DNA of 64,000 nt from contig NZ_JADHDY010000001.1 in NCBI RefSeq assembly GCF_016820535.1, positions 348,558 through 412,557 on the forward strand, written 5' to 3'. The notes below the pieces were generated by a model that was not told where the DNA came from, did not search any database, and saw only the letters and a list, made by a program, of their open reading frames with translations. The DNA is from Sporosarcina beigongshangi (GTDB lineage Bacteria; Actinomycetota; Actinomycetes; Actinomycetales; Micrococcaceae). Numbering within the stretch: the first letter of the stretch is position 1; every line of letters begins with the position of its first letter. A program made the position numbers and the translations under genes. Of the stretch, positions 8,810-18,517 are shown one piece after another.

Positions 8810-10882
8810 ATGACAGTTAAGAAACTCTTCAAGGGTCCATTTGTCTGGATCGTTGTGGTGGTGGTGCTCATTGGTGCTGCACTCTTCACCCTGACGGGCA
8901 CCGGACAGACCCGCATCGGCACCTCCGAAGCGCTGGGCCTGCTCCAGAACGACAAGGCCGTCTCGGTCAAGGTCTTTGGCTCCGAGGGCCGCGTGGACAT
9001 GGTCCTCAAGGACGACTACACCACGGCCGACGGCGTGAAGGCCGGCAAGAACGTCCAGTTCTACTACGGCGCATACCGTGCAACCACCCTGCCGGAAGTC
9101 TTCGACAACGCAGCGCTGAAGTCCTTCGATGACCAGCCGGCCACCAACAACTTCTGGTCCAGCATGCTCTCGCTGCTGATTCCATTCGTCCTGATCGGCC
9201 TGATCTTCTGGTTCCTGTTCTCCCGCATGCAAGGCGGCGGCTCCAAGGTCATGCAGTTCGGCAAGTCCAAGGCCAAGCTGCTCACCAAGGATCACCCGCA
9301 GGTCACGTTCAGCGACGTTGCAGGCGCCGACGAGGCCGTGGAGGAGCTCCACGAAATCAAGGACTTCCTGCAGAGCCCGGACAAGTTCACGGCCGTCGGC
9401 GCCAAGATCCCCAAGGGTGTCCTGCTGTACGGCCCTCCCGGCACGGGCAAGACCCTGCTGGCCCGCGCAGTCGCCGGTGAGGCAGGCGTGCCGTTCTACT
9501 CCATCTCCGGCTCCGACTTCGTGGAGATGTTCGTCGGCGTGGGCGCCTCCCGTGTCCGCGACCTGTTCGAGCAGGCCAAGGCCAACTCCCCGGCCATCAT
9601 CTTCGTTGACGAGATCGACGCCGTCGGCCGCCACCGCGGTGCCGGCATCGGCGGCGGCAACGACGAACGCGAGCAGACCCTCAACCAGCTGCTCGTGGAA
9701 ATGGACGGCTTTGACGTCAAGACCAACGTCATCCTGATCGCCGCCACCAACCGCCCCGACGTCCTGGACCCGGCGCTGCTGCGCCCCGGCCGCTTCGACC
9801 GCCAGATTCCCGTCGAGGCCCCGGACCGCCTGGGCCGCGAGCAGATCCTGAAGGTGCACGCCAAGGGCAAGCCCATGGCCCCCGGCGTGGACCTGAACGC
9901 CGTCGCCAAGAAGACGCCCGGCTACACGGGTGCCGACCTGGCCAACGTCCTCAACGAGGCCGCCCTGCTCACCGCCCGCTCCAACGCCCAGCTGATCGAC
10001 GACCGCGCCCTGGACGAGTCCATTGACCGTGTCATGGCCGGCCCGCAGAAGCGCACCCGCGTCATGAAGGAACTGGAGCGCAAAATCACCGCGTACCACG
10101 AGGGCGGCCACGCCCTGGTTGCCGCGGCGATGCACAACACGGCCCCCGTCACGAAGATCACCATCCTGCCCCGCGGCCGAGCCTTGGGCTACACCATGGT
10201 GGTCCCCGAGGACGACAAGTACTCGATCACCCGCAACGAGCTGCTGGACCAGATGGCCTACGCCATGGGCGGCCGCGTCGCCGAGGAAATCGTCTTCCAC
10301 GACCCCTCCACCGGCGCCTCAAACGACATCGAAAAGGCAACGGCCACGGCCCGCGCCATGGTCACGCAGTACGGCATGAGCGAGCGCATCGGCGCCGTGA
10401 AGCTGGGCCAGGCAGCCGGTGAGCCGTTCCTGGGCGGCAGCGCCGGCCACGACCGCGACTACTCCGAATCCGTCGCCTCCGTGGTGGATGAAGAGGTGCG
10501 CAAGCTCATTGACCAGGCCCACGACGACGCCTATGAGGCACTCATCGCCAACCGCGACGTCCTGGACCGCCTGGCCCTGGAACTGTTGGAACGCGAAACC
10601 CTCAACCAGGCGGAAATTGCGGAGATCTTCAAGGATCTGCGCAAGCCGGAACTGCGGAAGGTGTGGTTGTCCAAGAACTCCCGCCCGGTCTCCGCGCTGC
10701 CCCCGGTCGTGACCCAGAAGGAGCGCCTCGAGGCACAGGCCGCAGGCGCCCCGGACCCGGCCACCGTCGCGCCCCAGGACCAGCTGGCCGCCGCCAGCCT
10801 GGACGGGGAGGTTGACGCCCCGTCCAACATGCCCGGCATCGACCTGGGCAAGGGCGACGCCCCGGAACTGCCCGGCCAGTAG
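8810..10882 (+). CDS. ftsH: ATP-dependent zinc metalloprotease FtsH
   Basis: 690 residues. Two membrane helices (about 11-28 and 117-137) flank a periplasm-side domain. The AAA+ module has Walker A GPPGTGKT at 208-215, Walker B IIFVDEID and the second region of homology ([18 protein letters not shown]). The M41 peptidase carries H430-E-G-G-H434. The C-terminal 70 residues are Pro/Ala-rich and disordered, as in other actinobacteria. The hexamer degrades misfolded membrane proteins and selected cytoplasmic regulators at the inner face of the membrane. folE begins 23 nt later. Confidence 0.97.
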   Translation: MTVKKLFKGPFVWIVVVVVLIGAALFTLTGTGQTRIGTSEALGLLQNDKAVSVKVFGSEGRVDMVLKDDYTTADGVKAGKNVQFYYGAYRATTLPEVFDNAALKSFDDQPATNNFWSSMLSLLIPFVLIGLIFWFLFSRMQGGGSKVMQFGKSKAKLLTKDHPQVTFSDVAGADEAVEELHEIKDFLQSPDKFTAVGAKIPKGVLLYGPPGTGKTLLARAVAGEAGVPFYSISGSDFVEMFVGVGASRVRDLFEQAKANSPAIIFVDEIDAVGRHRGAGIGGGNDEREQTLNQLLVEMDGFDVKTNVILIAATNRPDVLDPALLRPGRFDRQIPVEAPDRLGREQILKVHAKGKPMAPGVDLNAVAKKTPGYTGADLANVLNEAALLTARSNAQLIDDRALDESIDRVMAGPQKRTRVMKELERKITAYHEGGHALVAAAMHNTAPVTKITILPRGRALGYTMVVPEDDKYSITRNELLDQMAYAMGGRVAEEIVFHDPSTGASNDIEKATATARAMVTQYGMSERIGAVKLGQAAGEPFLGGSAGHDRDYSESVASVVDEEVRKLIDQAHDDAYEALIANRDVLDRLALELLERETLNQAEIAEIFKDLRKPELRKVWLSKNSRPVSALPPVVTQKERLEAQAAGAPDPATVAPQDQLAAASLDGEVDAPSNMPGIDLGKGDAPELPGQ

Positions 10883-10905
10883 CGCCCCGCGATAGGATCA
10901 CTTCC

Positions 10906-11544
10906 GTGACTGATTACGACGACGAACCTGACTTCGCGCCCGGCGGCACCCCTGGTGCCGCCGGGGACGGTGACGGACATAGAGTGGACCTGCCGCGCAT
11001 TGAAGCTGCCGTCCGTGAGATCCTGCTGGCCATTGGGGAAGACCCGGACCGCAGCGGCCTGGTGGAAACGCCCAAGCGCGTGGCCAAGGCCTACGGGGAG
11101 GTCTTTGCCGGCCTGCACCAGGACCCGGCAGAGATCCTGGGCACCACCTTCGACATTGCCCACCAGGAAATGGTGCTTGTCAAGGACATCCCGTTCTACT
11201 CCACCTGCGAACACCACCTGGTTCCATTCCATGGCAGCGCCCACGTCGGCTACATCCCGGGCGTGGACGGCAGGGTCACCGGCCTGAGCAAGCTGGCCCG
11301 GCTGGTTGACCTTTTCGCCAAGCGCCCGCAGGTGCAGGAACGCCTGACAACCCAGATTGCCGACGCGATCGTGGAGCACCTCAAACCTGCCGGTGCCATC
11401 GTCGTCGTCGAATGTGAACACATGTGCATGTCCATGCGTGGCGTGCGCAAGCCAGGAGCCAAGACCGTCACCAGTGCGGTGCGCGGTTCGCTTCATGAGC
11501 CCGCAACCCGGGCCGAAGCCATGAGCCTGATTCTCGGAAGGTAA
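10906..11544 (+). CDS. folE: GTP cyclohydrolase I
   Basis: 212 residues, catalysing GTP to 7,8-dihydroneopterin triphosphate, the first step of folate synthesis. Zinc ligands are visible: C101 and H104 in [12 protein letters not shown], with the third cysteine in the [12 protein letters not shown] segment near residue 170. The start is the GTG at 10906; TAGGAT at 10893-10898 just upstream can be read either as a Shine-Dalgarno AGGA or as a -10 box for a leaderless message. It is followed by folP, folB and folK in one run with overlaps or gaps under 11 nt. Confidence 0.96.
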   Translation: MTDYDDEPDFAPGGTPGAAGDGDGHRVDLPRIEAAVREILLAIGEDPDRSGLVETPKRVAKAYGEVFAGLHQDPAEILGTTFDIAHQEMVLVKDIPFYSTCEHHLVPFHGSAHVGYIPGVDGRVTGLSKLARLVDLFAKRPQVQERLTTQIADAIVEHLKPAGAIVVVECEHMCMSMRGVRKPGAKTVTSAVRGSLHEPATRAEAMSLILGR

Positions 11545-11554
11545 CTTACACACA

Positions 11555-12523
11555 ATGGATTCCCTCGCAGCCGCACCCGGAACGGGCCCGGCCACCTCGC
11601 CCCTGCCCGTGCTCCGCGCACGCAAGTCAATGACCACCTTTGCCTCCCTGCCCACAGACCGCGTGGTGGTGATGGGAATCCTGAACTGCACCCCGGACTC
11701 CTTCAGCGACGGCGGCGAATACAACTCCACCGAAACCGCCATTGCCCACGGACTGCGCATGTACTACGGCGGAGCGGACATCATCGACGTCGGCGGGGAA
11801 TCCACACGCCCGGGCGCCCAGGACGTGGACGAGGCTGAGGAGCAGGCCCGCATCCTGCCCGTCATCGCCACCCTCGCCAAGGCTGGCGCCCTCGTCAGTG
11901 TTGACACCCGCCACGCCTCGACGGCGGCACTGGCGCTCGACGCCGGCGCCGGGCTGATCAACGACGTCTCCGGCGCCAACGTCCACGAGGACATGATCGC
12001 GCTCATCGCCAAGCGGCAGGTCCCCTATGTGCTCATGCACAGCCGCGGCGACTCCCGCCACATGGACTCCCTCACGCAGTACACGGACGTGGTCGAGGAC
12101 GTCGTCGCCGAACTGGGCGAGATTCGCGAAAGGCTCTATGCGGCCGGCGTCCTGGCCGAGAACCTGATCCTCGATCCGGGCATCGGCTTCTCCAAGAACG
12201 CCGACCAGAACTGGGAACTGCTGGCCAACCTCGACAGCGTGGCCGCGATGGGCAACAAGGTCCTGGTGGGCACCTCCCGCAAGCGTTTCCTCGGCTCGCT
12301 GCTGACCAGCGCCGGCAAGGCCGCGGCCCCCAAGGAGCGCGATGACGCCACCTCCGCCACCACGGCCCTCGCCGGTGCCCAGGGCATTTGGGGCGTCCGC
12401 GTGCACGACGTCGATGCCAGCCTTGACGCCGCCAAGGTCGCCGCGCGCATGGTGGCCGGCAGGAAGGGCCGCGACGCGCGGCTGGCAGCTGCCGGCGCCG
12501 GCACGGCCCGGGAGGCACAGTGA
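11555..12523 (+). CDS. folP: Dihydropteroate synthase
   Basis: 322 residues. Pterin-binding motifs: MGILNCTPDSFSDGG (N44) and DVGGESTRPGA. Further conserved loops include VSVDTRHA, LINDVSG, LILDPGIGFSK and GTSRKRFLG. It joins 6-hydroxymethyl-dihydropterin pyrophosphate to p-aminobenzoate and is the sulfonamide target. An extra 25 or so poorly conserved residues precede the barrel, so a later start is possible (an internal ATG lies in RKSMTTFASL). The stop overlaps the GTG of folB by 4 nt. Confidence 0.96.
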   Translation: MDSLAAAPGTGPATSPLPVLRARKSMTTFASLPTDRVVVMGILNCTPDSFSDGGEYNSTETAIAHGLRMYYGGADIIDVGGESTRPGAQDVDEAEEQARILPVIATLAKAGALVSVDTRHASTAALALDAGAGLINDVSGANVHEDMIALIAKRQVPYVLMHSRGDSRHMDSLTQYTDVVEDVVAELGEIRERLYAAGVLAENLILDPGIGFSKNADQNWELLANLDSVAAMGNKVLVGTSRKRFLGSLLTSAGKAAAPKERDDATSATTALAGAQGIWGVRVHDVDASLDAAKVAARMVAGRKGRDARLAAAGAGTAREAQ

Positions 12524-12915
12524 CACGCCCCGACACCATCACGCTCAAGGGCGTCACCGCCATCGGCTACCACGGCGTCTTTGACCACGAGAAGCGCGAC
12601 GGTCAGCCATTCATCACCGACGTCGTGCTGCACCTGGACGTCGCCGCGGCTGCTGCCACGGACGAGTTGTCCAAGACGGCCGACTACGGCGCAGTGGCCG
12701 AGGCCGTCGTGTCGCTCGTCACCGGCGATCCACACGACCTCATCGAGACGCTCAGCACCCGCATTGCCGAAAAGCTGCTGGCAGACTTCCCGGTGCTCGA
12801 CGCCGTCGAGGTCACCGTCCACAAGCCCAAGGCACCCATCCAGGTTCCCTTCGGCGATGTCGCCATCACGGTGTTCCGCAGCAGGCCCGCCGCCGCGGAA
12901 GCTGCGCCGGCATGA
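12520..12915 (+). CDS. folB: Dihydroneopterin aldolase
   Basis: 131 residues with a GTG start overlapping the folP stop (GTGA). Motifs GYHGVFDHEKRDGQPF and the active-site KPKAPIQVPF are typical of FolB, which converts dihydroneopterin to 6-hydroxymethyl-dihydropterin and glycolaldehyde as an octamer. The stop overlaps the folK ATG. The position between folP and folK is the standard actinobacterial order. Confidence 0.95.
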   Translation: MTRPDTITLKGVTAIGYHGVFDHEKRDGQPFITDVVLHLDVAAAAATDELSKTADYGAVAEAVVSLVTGDPHDLIETLSTRIAEKLLADFPVLDAVEVTVHKPKAPIQVPFGDVAITVFRSRPAAAEAAPA

Positions 12916-13436
12916 GTGCCGCGCAGCCGCACGTCCGGGCCATCCTGGCGCTGGGCAGCAACCTGGGCGAGCGCGCAGGAACGCTGCAAAGCGCCGTCGC
13001 GGACCTGGTGGACAGGCCCGAGGTGCGCCTGCTCAACGTCTCTCCCGTGGTGACCACCAAGCCCGTGGGCGGACCCCAAGGGCAGCCGGATTTCCTGAAC
13101 ATGGTCATTGCCGTGGACACCACCCTGGCGCCGCTGGAGCTGCTGGCGCACTGCCAGGCCGTGGAACTGGCGCACCACCGCACCCGGGAGGTGCGCTGGG
13201 GCGCACGCACCCTGGACGTGGACATCATCAGCTACGGCTCGGTGGCCAGCGACGACCCGGTGTTGACACTGCCGCATCCTCGGGCCGCAGGGCGCGCATT
13301 TGTGCTGTACCCGTGGTCGCTCATGGACCCGCAGGCAACCCTGGACGGGCAGTCCGTGGCCGAGCTGGCGGCGGCGGCCCCGGACATGTCCGGCATCGCC
13401 CACGCTCAGGACGTGCCGCAGGGCCAGGAGTCCTAG
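12912..13436 (+). CDS. folK: 2-amino-4-hydroxy-6-hydroxymethyldihydropteridine diphosphokinase
   Basis: 174 residues. ALGSNLGER at the N-terminus, HHRTREVRWGARTLDVDII (ATP and Mg2+ binding) and LPHPRAAGRAFVLYPW are HPPK signatures. It pyrophosphorylates hydroxymethyl-dihydropterin for FolP. ATGA overlap with folB. It ends the tight folEPBK run; the next gene is 119 nt away. Confidence 0.95.
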   Translation: MSAAQPHVRAILALGSNLGERAGTLQSAVADLVDRPEVRLLNVSPVVTTKPVGGPQGQPDFLNMVIAVDTTLAPLELLAHCQAVELAHHRTREVRWGARTLDVDIISYGSVASDDPVLTLPHPRAAGRAFVLYPWSLMDPQATLDGQSVAELAAAAPDMSGIAHAQDVPQGQES

Positions 13437-13555
13437 CGCTGCGGAAACCCTGCCCCGGCCAGTGCAACGCAACTTAGGCGCGCCGGGGCCAGTGCATTCC
13501 GGCAAAAACCCAGTACGGTTAAATATGTAGTTCCCGGCAACGCGATGAGGCAGCA

Positions 13556-14071
13556 ATGAGTAGCACGATGCGGACCATCAGGCCTGCATGGTTGGTGGCC
13601 GTGGCAGTTGCCACGGCGGCAGTTGGATGGCTGGTCACTGAACTGACCTCCAGGGCCAGCATGGCCCTGCCCGTTTTGCCCATGAGTTCCCTGATCACCA
13701 TGGGCCTGATCGTGGTCGTGTGCCTGATCCTCGGGCTCAAGGTCCGGCGCTGGCGCGACGGCAACCGGAACAAGCACCTGGACCCGCTGCTGGCGGCCCG
13801 CACCGTGGTGCTGGCCCAGGCGTGCGCCTATGCGGGGGCCGTCCTGTTCGGCTGGCATGCCGGCATCATGCTCGACCAGCTCCCCACCATCTCCATGCGC
13901 GCGGACCTTTCCGTCATTTGGCAGATCGTGGCCCTGCTGGCCGGCGGGCTGGTCATGGTGGTTGCAGGCATCATGGTTGAACGGTTTTGCAAGCTGCCGC
14001 CGGAAGACAGTGATCCGGCCGCGAAAACCCGGCCCAAGCGTGACGGCCGCGGAGAGGAAGAATTTGCCTAA
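13556..14071 (+). CDS. DUF3180 family membrane protein
   Basis: 171 residues with four predicted membrane helices (about 10-29, 42-61, 78-100 and 120-142) and a charged C-terminal tail. The family is confined to actinobacteria and sits immediately after folK in many of them; its function is unknown. The ATG is preceded by GAGG at about 6 nt. The stop lies within the ribosome-binding/start region of the next gene, so the two are coupled. Confidence 0.85.
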   Translation: MSSTMRTIRPAWLVAVAVATAAVGWLVTELTSRASMALPVLPMSSLITMGLIVVVCLILGLKVRRWRDGNRNKHLDPLLAARTVVLAQACAYAGAVLFGWHAGIMLDQLPTISMRADLSVIWQIVALLAGGLVMVVAGIMVERFCKLPPEDSDPAAKTRPKRDGRGEEEFA

Positions 14072-14597
14072 GCAAGTCCCGTTCCAGCACGGCAGCACCA
14101 TCGACCCTGCCGGCCTGGCGTTCCTGCGTGTCTCGGAGAAGCTCATCACGGCGCGTTTCATTTCCGCCGGAATCGGCGCCCTCATTTTCCTGGCTGTCAC
14201 CTTGCTGCCGCTGGTCCTCAAGCTCACCGGCGTCTGGTCCGGCTACCCGGCATGGCTGGCCTGGGCCGCCCCTGCCGTGGTGGTGCTGGTCGCGGCCTGG
14301 GAGTTCATCCTCATTCCCCGCCAGGTCCGCGCCATCGGCTATGCCGAACGCGACGACGACCTCCTCATCCGCGGCGGCATCATGTTCCACCGCGTCATGG
14401 TCGTCCCGTACGGGCGCATGCAATACGTGGATGTCACGATGGGCCCGCTGGAGCGCATGCTCGGGCTGAGCACCATCCACCTGCACACCGCGTCCCCCGG
14501 CACCAACGCCGTCATCAACGGCCTCCCGGCGGCGGAAGCGGGGCGCCTGCGCGAACAGCTCTCCGCCCTGGGTGAGGCAAAATTGGCCGGGTTGTGA
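14064..14597 (+). CDS. PH-domain membrane protein (YdbS type)
   Basis: The frame stays open far upstream, but coding character begins at the TTG at 14064, preceded by GAGAGGAAG; this gives 177 residues. Two hydrophobic helices (about 34-52 and 60-78) are followed by a bacterial PH domain (bPH2): YAERDDDLLIRGGIMFHR, VPYGRMQYVDVTMGPLER and LGLSTIHLHTASPG. In Bacillus, YdbS/YdbT pairs form a membrane complex; their biochemical role is poorly defined. It overlaps the DUF3180 stop by 8 nt and the next PH gene by 4 nt. Confidence 0.88.
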   Translation: MPKQVPFQHGSTIDPAGLAFLRVSEKLITARFISAGIGALIFLAVTLLPLVLKLTGVWSGYPAWLAWAAPAVVVLVAAWEFILIPRQVRAIGYAERDDDLLIRGGIMFHRVMVVPYGRMQYVDVTMGPLERMLGLSTIHLHTASPGTNAVINGLPAAEAGRLREQLSALGEAKLAGL

Positions 14598-16156
14598 GCG
14601 AGAAACTCTTGGGCGACGACGCCGCGTTCAGCACCGACACCGAACAAACCTGGCACCGCGTGCACCCCGTCTCACCGCTGGTCCGCGGCTGGATTGCGAT
14701 TGCCGCCATCATCTTCGTTTTCGGCAGGAACTCGCTGGATTCGCTGTTCTCCGACAGCGGCGCCGGCCTCACCCTGAAAGGGCCCGACGCCACAAGCCTG
14801 CTGATCCTGCTCGCGGTGGTGGGCGCCGCCGTCGTGATTTTCGGTGTGGCATTCTTCCTGCAGTGGCGCTTCACCCGCTACCAGGTCACCGACGAATTCG
14901 TCCACATCAACTCCGGCGTCATCTTCCGCCAGCAGCGCCGGGCCAGGATTGACCGGGTGCAGGCCATCGACGTCGTGCAGCCGCTGCTGGCGCGGGCGTT
15001 TGGGCTGGCGGAGCTGAAATTTGAGGTGGCCGACGGCGGAAAGTCGGCACTGCGCCTGTCCTTCCTCAAGCTGGGGGAGGCCAAGCGGCTGCGGGCGGCA
15101 ATTCTTGCCCGTGCTGCCGGCGTCAGTGTTGACCCGGAGGCTCCCGGGCTGGTGCAGGAGGCGCCGGAAAACCACGTGCTGGCCCTGAAGCCCAACCGGA
15201 TCATCGGTTCCGCGTTCCTCAGCGGCACCAGCATTTTTGCGCTGGTGGTTGTAGCGGCCGCAATTGTCGGCTTCGTGTGGAGCGGGGAAGCAACCATCCT
15301 GGTGGCCGCGATTCCCTTCTTCATTGCCATTGGGGCGTCCTATTGGAAGTCAGTCACGGGGGACTTCAACTTCAGGGTGGCCGTTTCCCCCGACGGGGTG
15401 CGGCTGCACTACGGCATGCTGGAAACCCGCTCCCAGACCATTCCGCCCGGACGCGTTCAGGCTGTGGGCATCAGCCAGGGACCCATCTGGCGTGCGTTCG
15501 GTTGGTACAAGGTGCAGGTCAATGTTGCCGGCTACGGTTCCGACGCCTCGGACCACGGATCCCGCACGGTCCTGCTGCCGGCCGGGACCCTTGACGAGGT
15601 CATGGCGGTGCTGGGGCTGGTGTTCCCGGACCCGGGCGTCGAGAACCCCTTTGAGGTGTTTGCTGCAGGGTTGAAGGGGCCGGGCAACCAGCACGAATTT
15701 GTGCATTCCCCGCGCTCCGCCCGCTGGATCGACCCCCTCACCTGGCGCCACAACGCCTTCCGGGCCACGGACACGGCCCTGCTGTGCCGGCACGGGGTCA
15801 TCATGAGGCGGCTCCAGGTGGTGCCGCACGAACGCACCCAGTCGCTGGCGCTGCGGCAGGGCCCCGTCATGCGGGCCCTGGGACTGGCCAGCTTTGAACT
15901 CCATTCCACCGTGGGCCCCATCCGCCCCCTGGTGCGGCACATGTCCACGGCCAATGCGCTGGCCTTGTTTGACCAACAGGCCGTCCGGGCCGCCACGGCC
16001 CGGCGCATCCACCGCAAGGAAAAGTGGCTGTCGCAGGACGAGCCGCCGGCAGCGCCCGCCCCGGAAACTGCACCGGAACCGGCAGCGCCCGCCCCCGCCC
16101 CGGAACCCACAGCCGCGGCGCACCACACGTTGAAGGAGAACCACCATGGCGATTAA
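14594..16156 (+). CDS. Multi-PH-domain membrane protein (YdbT type)
   Basis: 520 residues with a GTG start overlapping the upstream stop. Three bPH2 repeats are visible, each with a basic residue before a DRVQAIDVVQP-like motif (RRARIDRVQAIDV near 120, PPGRVQAVGISQGPIWR near 290, PHERTQSLALRQGPVMR near 420), interleaved with paired membrane helices. The last 40 residues are a Pro/Ala/Glu tail. It is the usual partner of the preceding YdbS-like protein. The last 11 nt overlap the next gene. Confidence 0.87.
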   Translation: MSEKLLGDDAAFSTDTEQTWHRVHPVSPLVRGWIAIAAIIFVFGRNSLDSLFSDSGAGLTLKGPDATSLLILLAVVGAAVVIFGVAFFLQWRFTRYQVTDEFVHINSGVIFRQQRRARIDRVQAIDVVQPLLARAFGLAELKFEVADGGKSALRLSFLKLGEAKRLRAAILARAAGVSVDPEAPGLVQEAPENHVLALKPNRIIGSAFLSGTSIFALVVVAAAIVGFVWSGEATILVAAIPFFIAIGASYWKSVTGDFNFRVAVSPDGVRLHYGMLETRSQTIPPGRVQAVGISQGPIWRAFGWYKVQVNVAGYGSDASDHGSRTVLLPAGTLDEVMAVLGLVFPDPGVENPFEVFAAGLKGPGNQHEFVHSPRSARWIDPLTWRHNAFRATDTALLCRHGVIMRRLQVVPHERTQSLALRQGPVMRALGLASFELHSTVGPIRPLVRHMSTANALALFDQQAVRAATARRIHRKEKWLSQDEPPAAPAPETAPEPAAPAPAPEPTAAAHHTLKENHHGD

Positions 16157-17069
16157 GCCTGGCCGCCTCGGCATTGGCATCATCGGTGCCGGGAAGGTGG
16201 GCGCCGTCCTGGGTGCGGCGCTGCGCGGTGCCGGACACGCCGTCGTCGGGGTGTCCGCAGTTTCCGAAGCTTCAAAGGACCGCGCCGAAATCCTGCTTCC
16301 CGGCGTCCCCATCCTCGACGTGGCGGACATTGTGGAGCGCTCTGAACTCGTGCTGCTCGCCGTCCCGGACGACGCCCTGCCCGGCCTGGTCACGGGCCTG
16401 GCCGCGATGAACGCCTGGCAGGTGGGCCAGCTCGTGGCGCACACCTCCGGCAGATTCGGCACCGGCGTGCTGGCCCCGGTCAAGGCCGCCGGCGGCATCC
16501 CGCTCGCACTGCACCCGGCCATGACGTTCACCGGCATGAGCCTTGACCTGGCCCGGCTGACAGACGCCAGCTTCGGCGTCACGGCCGATCCCGCCATGCT
16601 GCCCATAGCCCAAGCCCTCGTCGTCGAGATGGGCGCCGAACCCGTTGTCATCGCCGAGGCCGACCGCGTCCTCTACCATGCCGCCCTGGCCCACTCCGCG
16701 AACCACATGGTCACCCTTGTGGCGCAGGCGGCTCAGATCCTGGGGGACATAGGCGTCGAGGCCCCCAACCAGCTGCTCGGCCCGCTCCTGCGTGCCTCGC
16801 TGGAAAACGCGCTCACCGCGGGCGAGTCCGCGCTCACCGGCCCGGTCGCCCGCGGAGACGCCGGCACCGTGGCGGCCCATGCGGAAGCACTGCGCGAGCA
16901 CGCCCTCGACACCGGTGCCGGCGACATCATCGACGCCTACGCGGCCATGTCCGGAGCCACTGCCACGCGAGCGGCCCGCCGCCGGCTGCTCTCCGCGGAG
17001 GCATACCTCGCCGTCCAGGCTGCCCTGACGCCCGACGGCGAACCCGGCTCCGCGGCCGGCGGCGGCTAA
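16146..17069 (+). CDS. Rossmann-fold/DUF2520 oxidoreductase-like protein
   Basis: 307 residues. The N-terminal Rossmann domain has the dinucleotide loop GIIGAGKVGAVLGAAL; the C-terminal DUF2520 helical domain (from about 140) includes LHPAMTFTG and the stretch AALAHSANHMVTL. The architecture resembles ketopantoate or 6-phosphogluconate reductases, and the gene precedes panC in many actinobacteria, which makes a role in pantoate supply tempting. The family is uncharacterised and the substrate is not established. Confidence 0.85.
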   Translation: MAIKPGRLGIGIIGAGKVGAVLGAALRGAGHAVVGVSAVSEASKDRAEILLPGVPILDVADIVERSELVLLAVPDDALPGLVTGLAAMNAWQVGQLVAHTSGRFGTGVLAPVKAAGGIPLALHPAMTFTGMSLDLARLTDASFGVTADPAMLPIAQALVVEMGAEPVVIAEADRVLYHAALAHSANHMVTLVAQAAQILGDIGVEAPNQLLGPLLRASLENALTAGESALTGPVARGDAGTVAAHAEALREHALDTGAGDIIDAYAAMSGATATRAARRRLLSAEAYLAVQAALTPDGEPGSAAGGG

Positions 17070-17217
17070 GATGGTGGCCCGCCAGGTGACGGCGGGTGGC
17101 CGGTCAGTGTCGTGGTGACGAATTAAGTGCGCTGACGTATTAAGTTATGTGCAGGAGTGGATGTGCGCGGCATTGGGCCAAGGCTTGGTGCGTGCAGAAG
17201 TGAAAGTGGGTAGGACC

Positions 17218-18171
17218 ATGGGCATTGAACTTGTCGGCACCATTGCGGAATTGCAGGCGAAGGCGTCATTGCTGCTCCAGGCGAGGGCGGGGCAGGCCCA
17301 TCTCGAGGGACACTCGGGAGCGGACATCCGTTCTGGAACCCTGGGCCTGGTGCCCACCATGGGTGCACTGCACCACGGGCACGCCACCCTGGCGAGGGCC
17401 GCCGTCGCCGAGAACTCCGTGGTGGTGGCAAGCGTGTTCGTCAACCCGCTGCAGTTTGGCGACCCCTCCGACCTGGACCGCTACCCGCGCACGACGGAAG
17501 CCGACTTGGCGCTCCTGGATGAGGCCGGTGTCGACTTCATGTTTGCACCCTCCGTGGCCGAAATGTATCCGAACGGCGAGCCCGCAGTGCGGATCACGGC
17601 CGGAAAGCTGGGGGAGCTGTACGAGGGCGCCTCGCGGCCGGGCCACTTTGACGGGGCCCTGACTGTGGTGTCCAAGCTCCTGCACGTGGGGCAGCCGAGT
17701 GTTGGCCTGGCCGCCCCGGATGCCGCCGGCCGCCCGGCCTACCGCGCCTATTTTGGGCAGAAGGACGCCCAGCAGCTGGCCCTGGTGCGCACCATGGTGG
17801 CAGACCTGAACTTCCCGGTCGACATCGTTGCCGTTCCGACAGTGCGCGACAGTGACGGGCTGGCATTGTCCAGCCGAAACCGCTTCCTTTCGGAACAGGA
17901 ACGCGAATCGGCCCTGGTCCTCTCCCGCGCACTGCGTCTGCTCAAGAGCCGGGCAGACGCCCACGAGCCCCTCGACATTGCATCAGCCGGCGCACTGGTG
18001 GAAAGCGCCCCGGGCGTGGAGCTGGACTACCTGGAAGTGGTGGACCCGCAGACCCTGGCCGTACGCGCCGAGAACTGCCAGGACACCCCCTTCACGGGCG
18101 AGGCGCTGGCGCTCATTGCGGCGAAGGTTGGCCCTGTTCGGCTGATTGACAACATGCCACTCGGGTCCTGA
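17218..18171 (+). CDS. panC: Pantothenate synthetase
   Basis: About 317 residues from the ATG at 17218. Starts at 17149 (GTG) and 17161 (ATG, with CAGGAG 4-9 nt upstream) stay in frame and cannot be excluded. Class I ligase motifs: [14 protein letters not shown] (HIGH box), [22 protein letters not shown] and SSRNRFLS. It condenses pantoate and beta-alanine with ATP in coenzyme A synthesis. A stretch of about a dozen extra residues ([14 protein letters not shown]) interrupts the loop before the YFGQKD motif, where most PanC sequences have only PDRA-like spacing. Confidence 0.94.
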   Translation: MGIELVGTIAELQAKASLLLQARAGQAHLEGHSGADIRSGTLGLVPTMGALHHGHATLARAAVAENSVVVASVFVNPLQFGDPSDLDRYPRTTEADLALLDEAGVDFMFAPSVAEMYPNGEPAVRITAGKLGELYEGASRPGHFDGALTVVSKLLHVGQPSVGLAAPDAAGRPAYRAYFGQKDAQQLALVRTMVADLNFPVDIVAVPTVRDSDGLALSSRNRFLSEQERESALVLSRALRLLKSRADAHEPLDIASAGALVESAPGVELDYLEVVDPQTLAVRAENCQDTPFTGEALALIAAKVGPVRLIDNMPLGS

Positions 18172-18250
18172 CCGTACGACTCCGCCTACTCGCAATCTCG
18201 GCACCTAAGATTCAAGCTTTCGTCTCGGGGCCCTGTGCCGGGGCGACACC

Positions 18251-18293
18251 GCAGGCATGGCCCCCAAAATGTCAGTTTTGGGGCCATGCCTGC
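18251..18293. terminator. Hairpin between panC and the convergent ribokinase gene
   Basis: Inverted repeat 18251-18269 with 18276-18293; one extra C makes a bulge and the loop is 6 nt. The arms end in A4/T4 next to the loop rather than outside it. Its position between convergent genes suggests a bidirectional terminator. Confidence 0.55.
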
Positions 18294-18426
18294 AAGGTAG
18301 GGGATCGGCACGTGTTCCGCGGCGTGATGCGGCGTTGTCAGCGCTGCCTCCACCCCGCCAAGTCGGAATCTGGGAATCACTGAGACTCGAAACAGCAGCT
18401 CATGCGATTCTCCGACGGCACGCAAA

Positions 18427-18516
18427 TTGAAACTGCAGCACCTGCGATGAAATCACTGGTTTCATCGCAGGTGCTGCAGTTTCAAAGTGGGCTGGTCGCA
18501 GGTGCTGCAGTTTCAA
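18427..18516. repeat. Long palindrome with an additional third arm copy
   Basis: A perfect 26-nt inverted repeat (18427-18452 with 18460-18485, 7-nt loop) is followed by a third copy of 21 nt of the right arm at 18496-18516, ending 1 nt before the rbsK stop codon. No T-tract follows. See findings for the comparison with similar structures. Confidence 0.8.
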
Positions 18517-18517
18517 C

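Noticed and set aside
8708..10300. Long open frame antisense to ftsH (about 530 codons)
   Set aside because: It mirrors the strongly conserved FtsH coding sequence on the other strand; high GC codon bias creates long antisense frames. No family motif or ribosome binding site.
13830..14063. Upstream extension of the first PH-domain gene
   Set aside because: The extension is Ser/Pro/Arg/Trp-rich and overlaps DUF3180 in another frame; the TTG at 14064 with GAGAGGAAG fits better.
18251..18516. Possible CRISPR-like repeat cluster
   Set aside because: Only three copies, mostly inverted, with no regular spacers and no cas genes.
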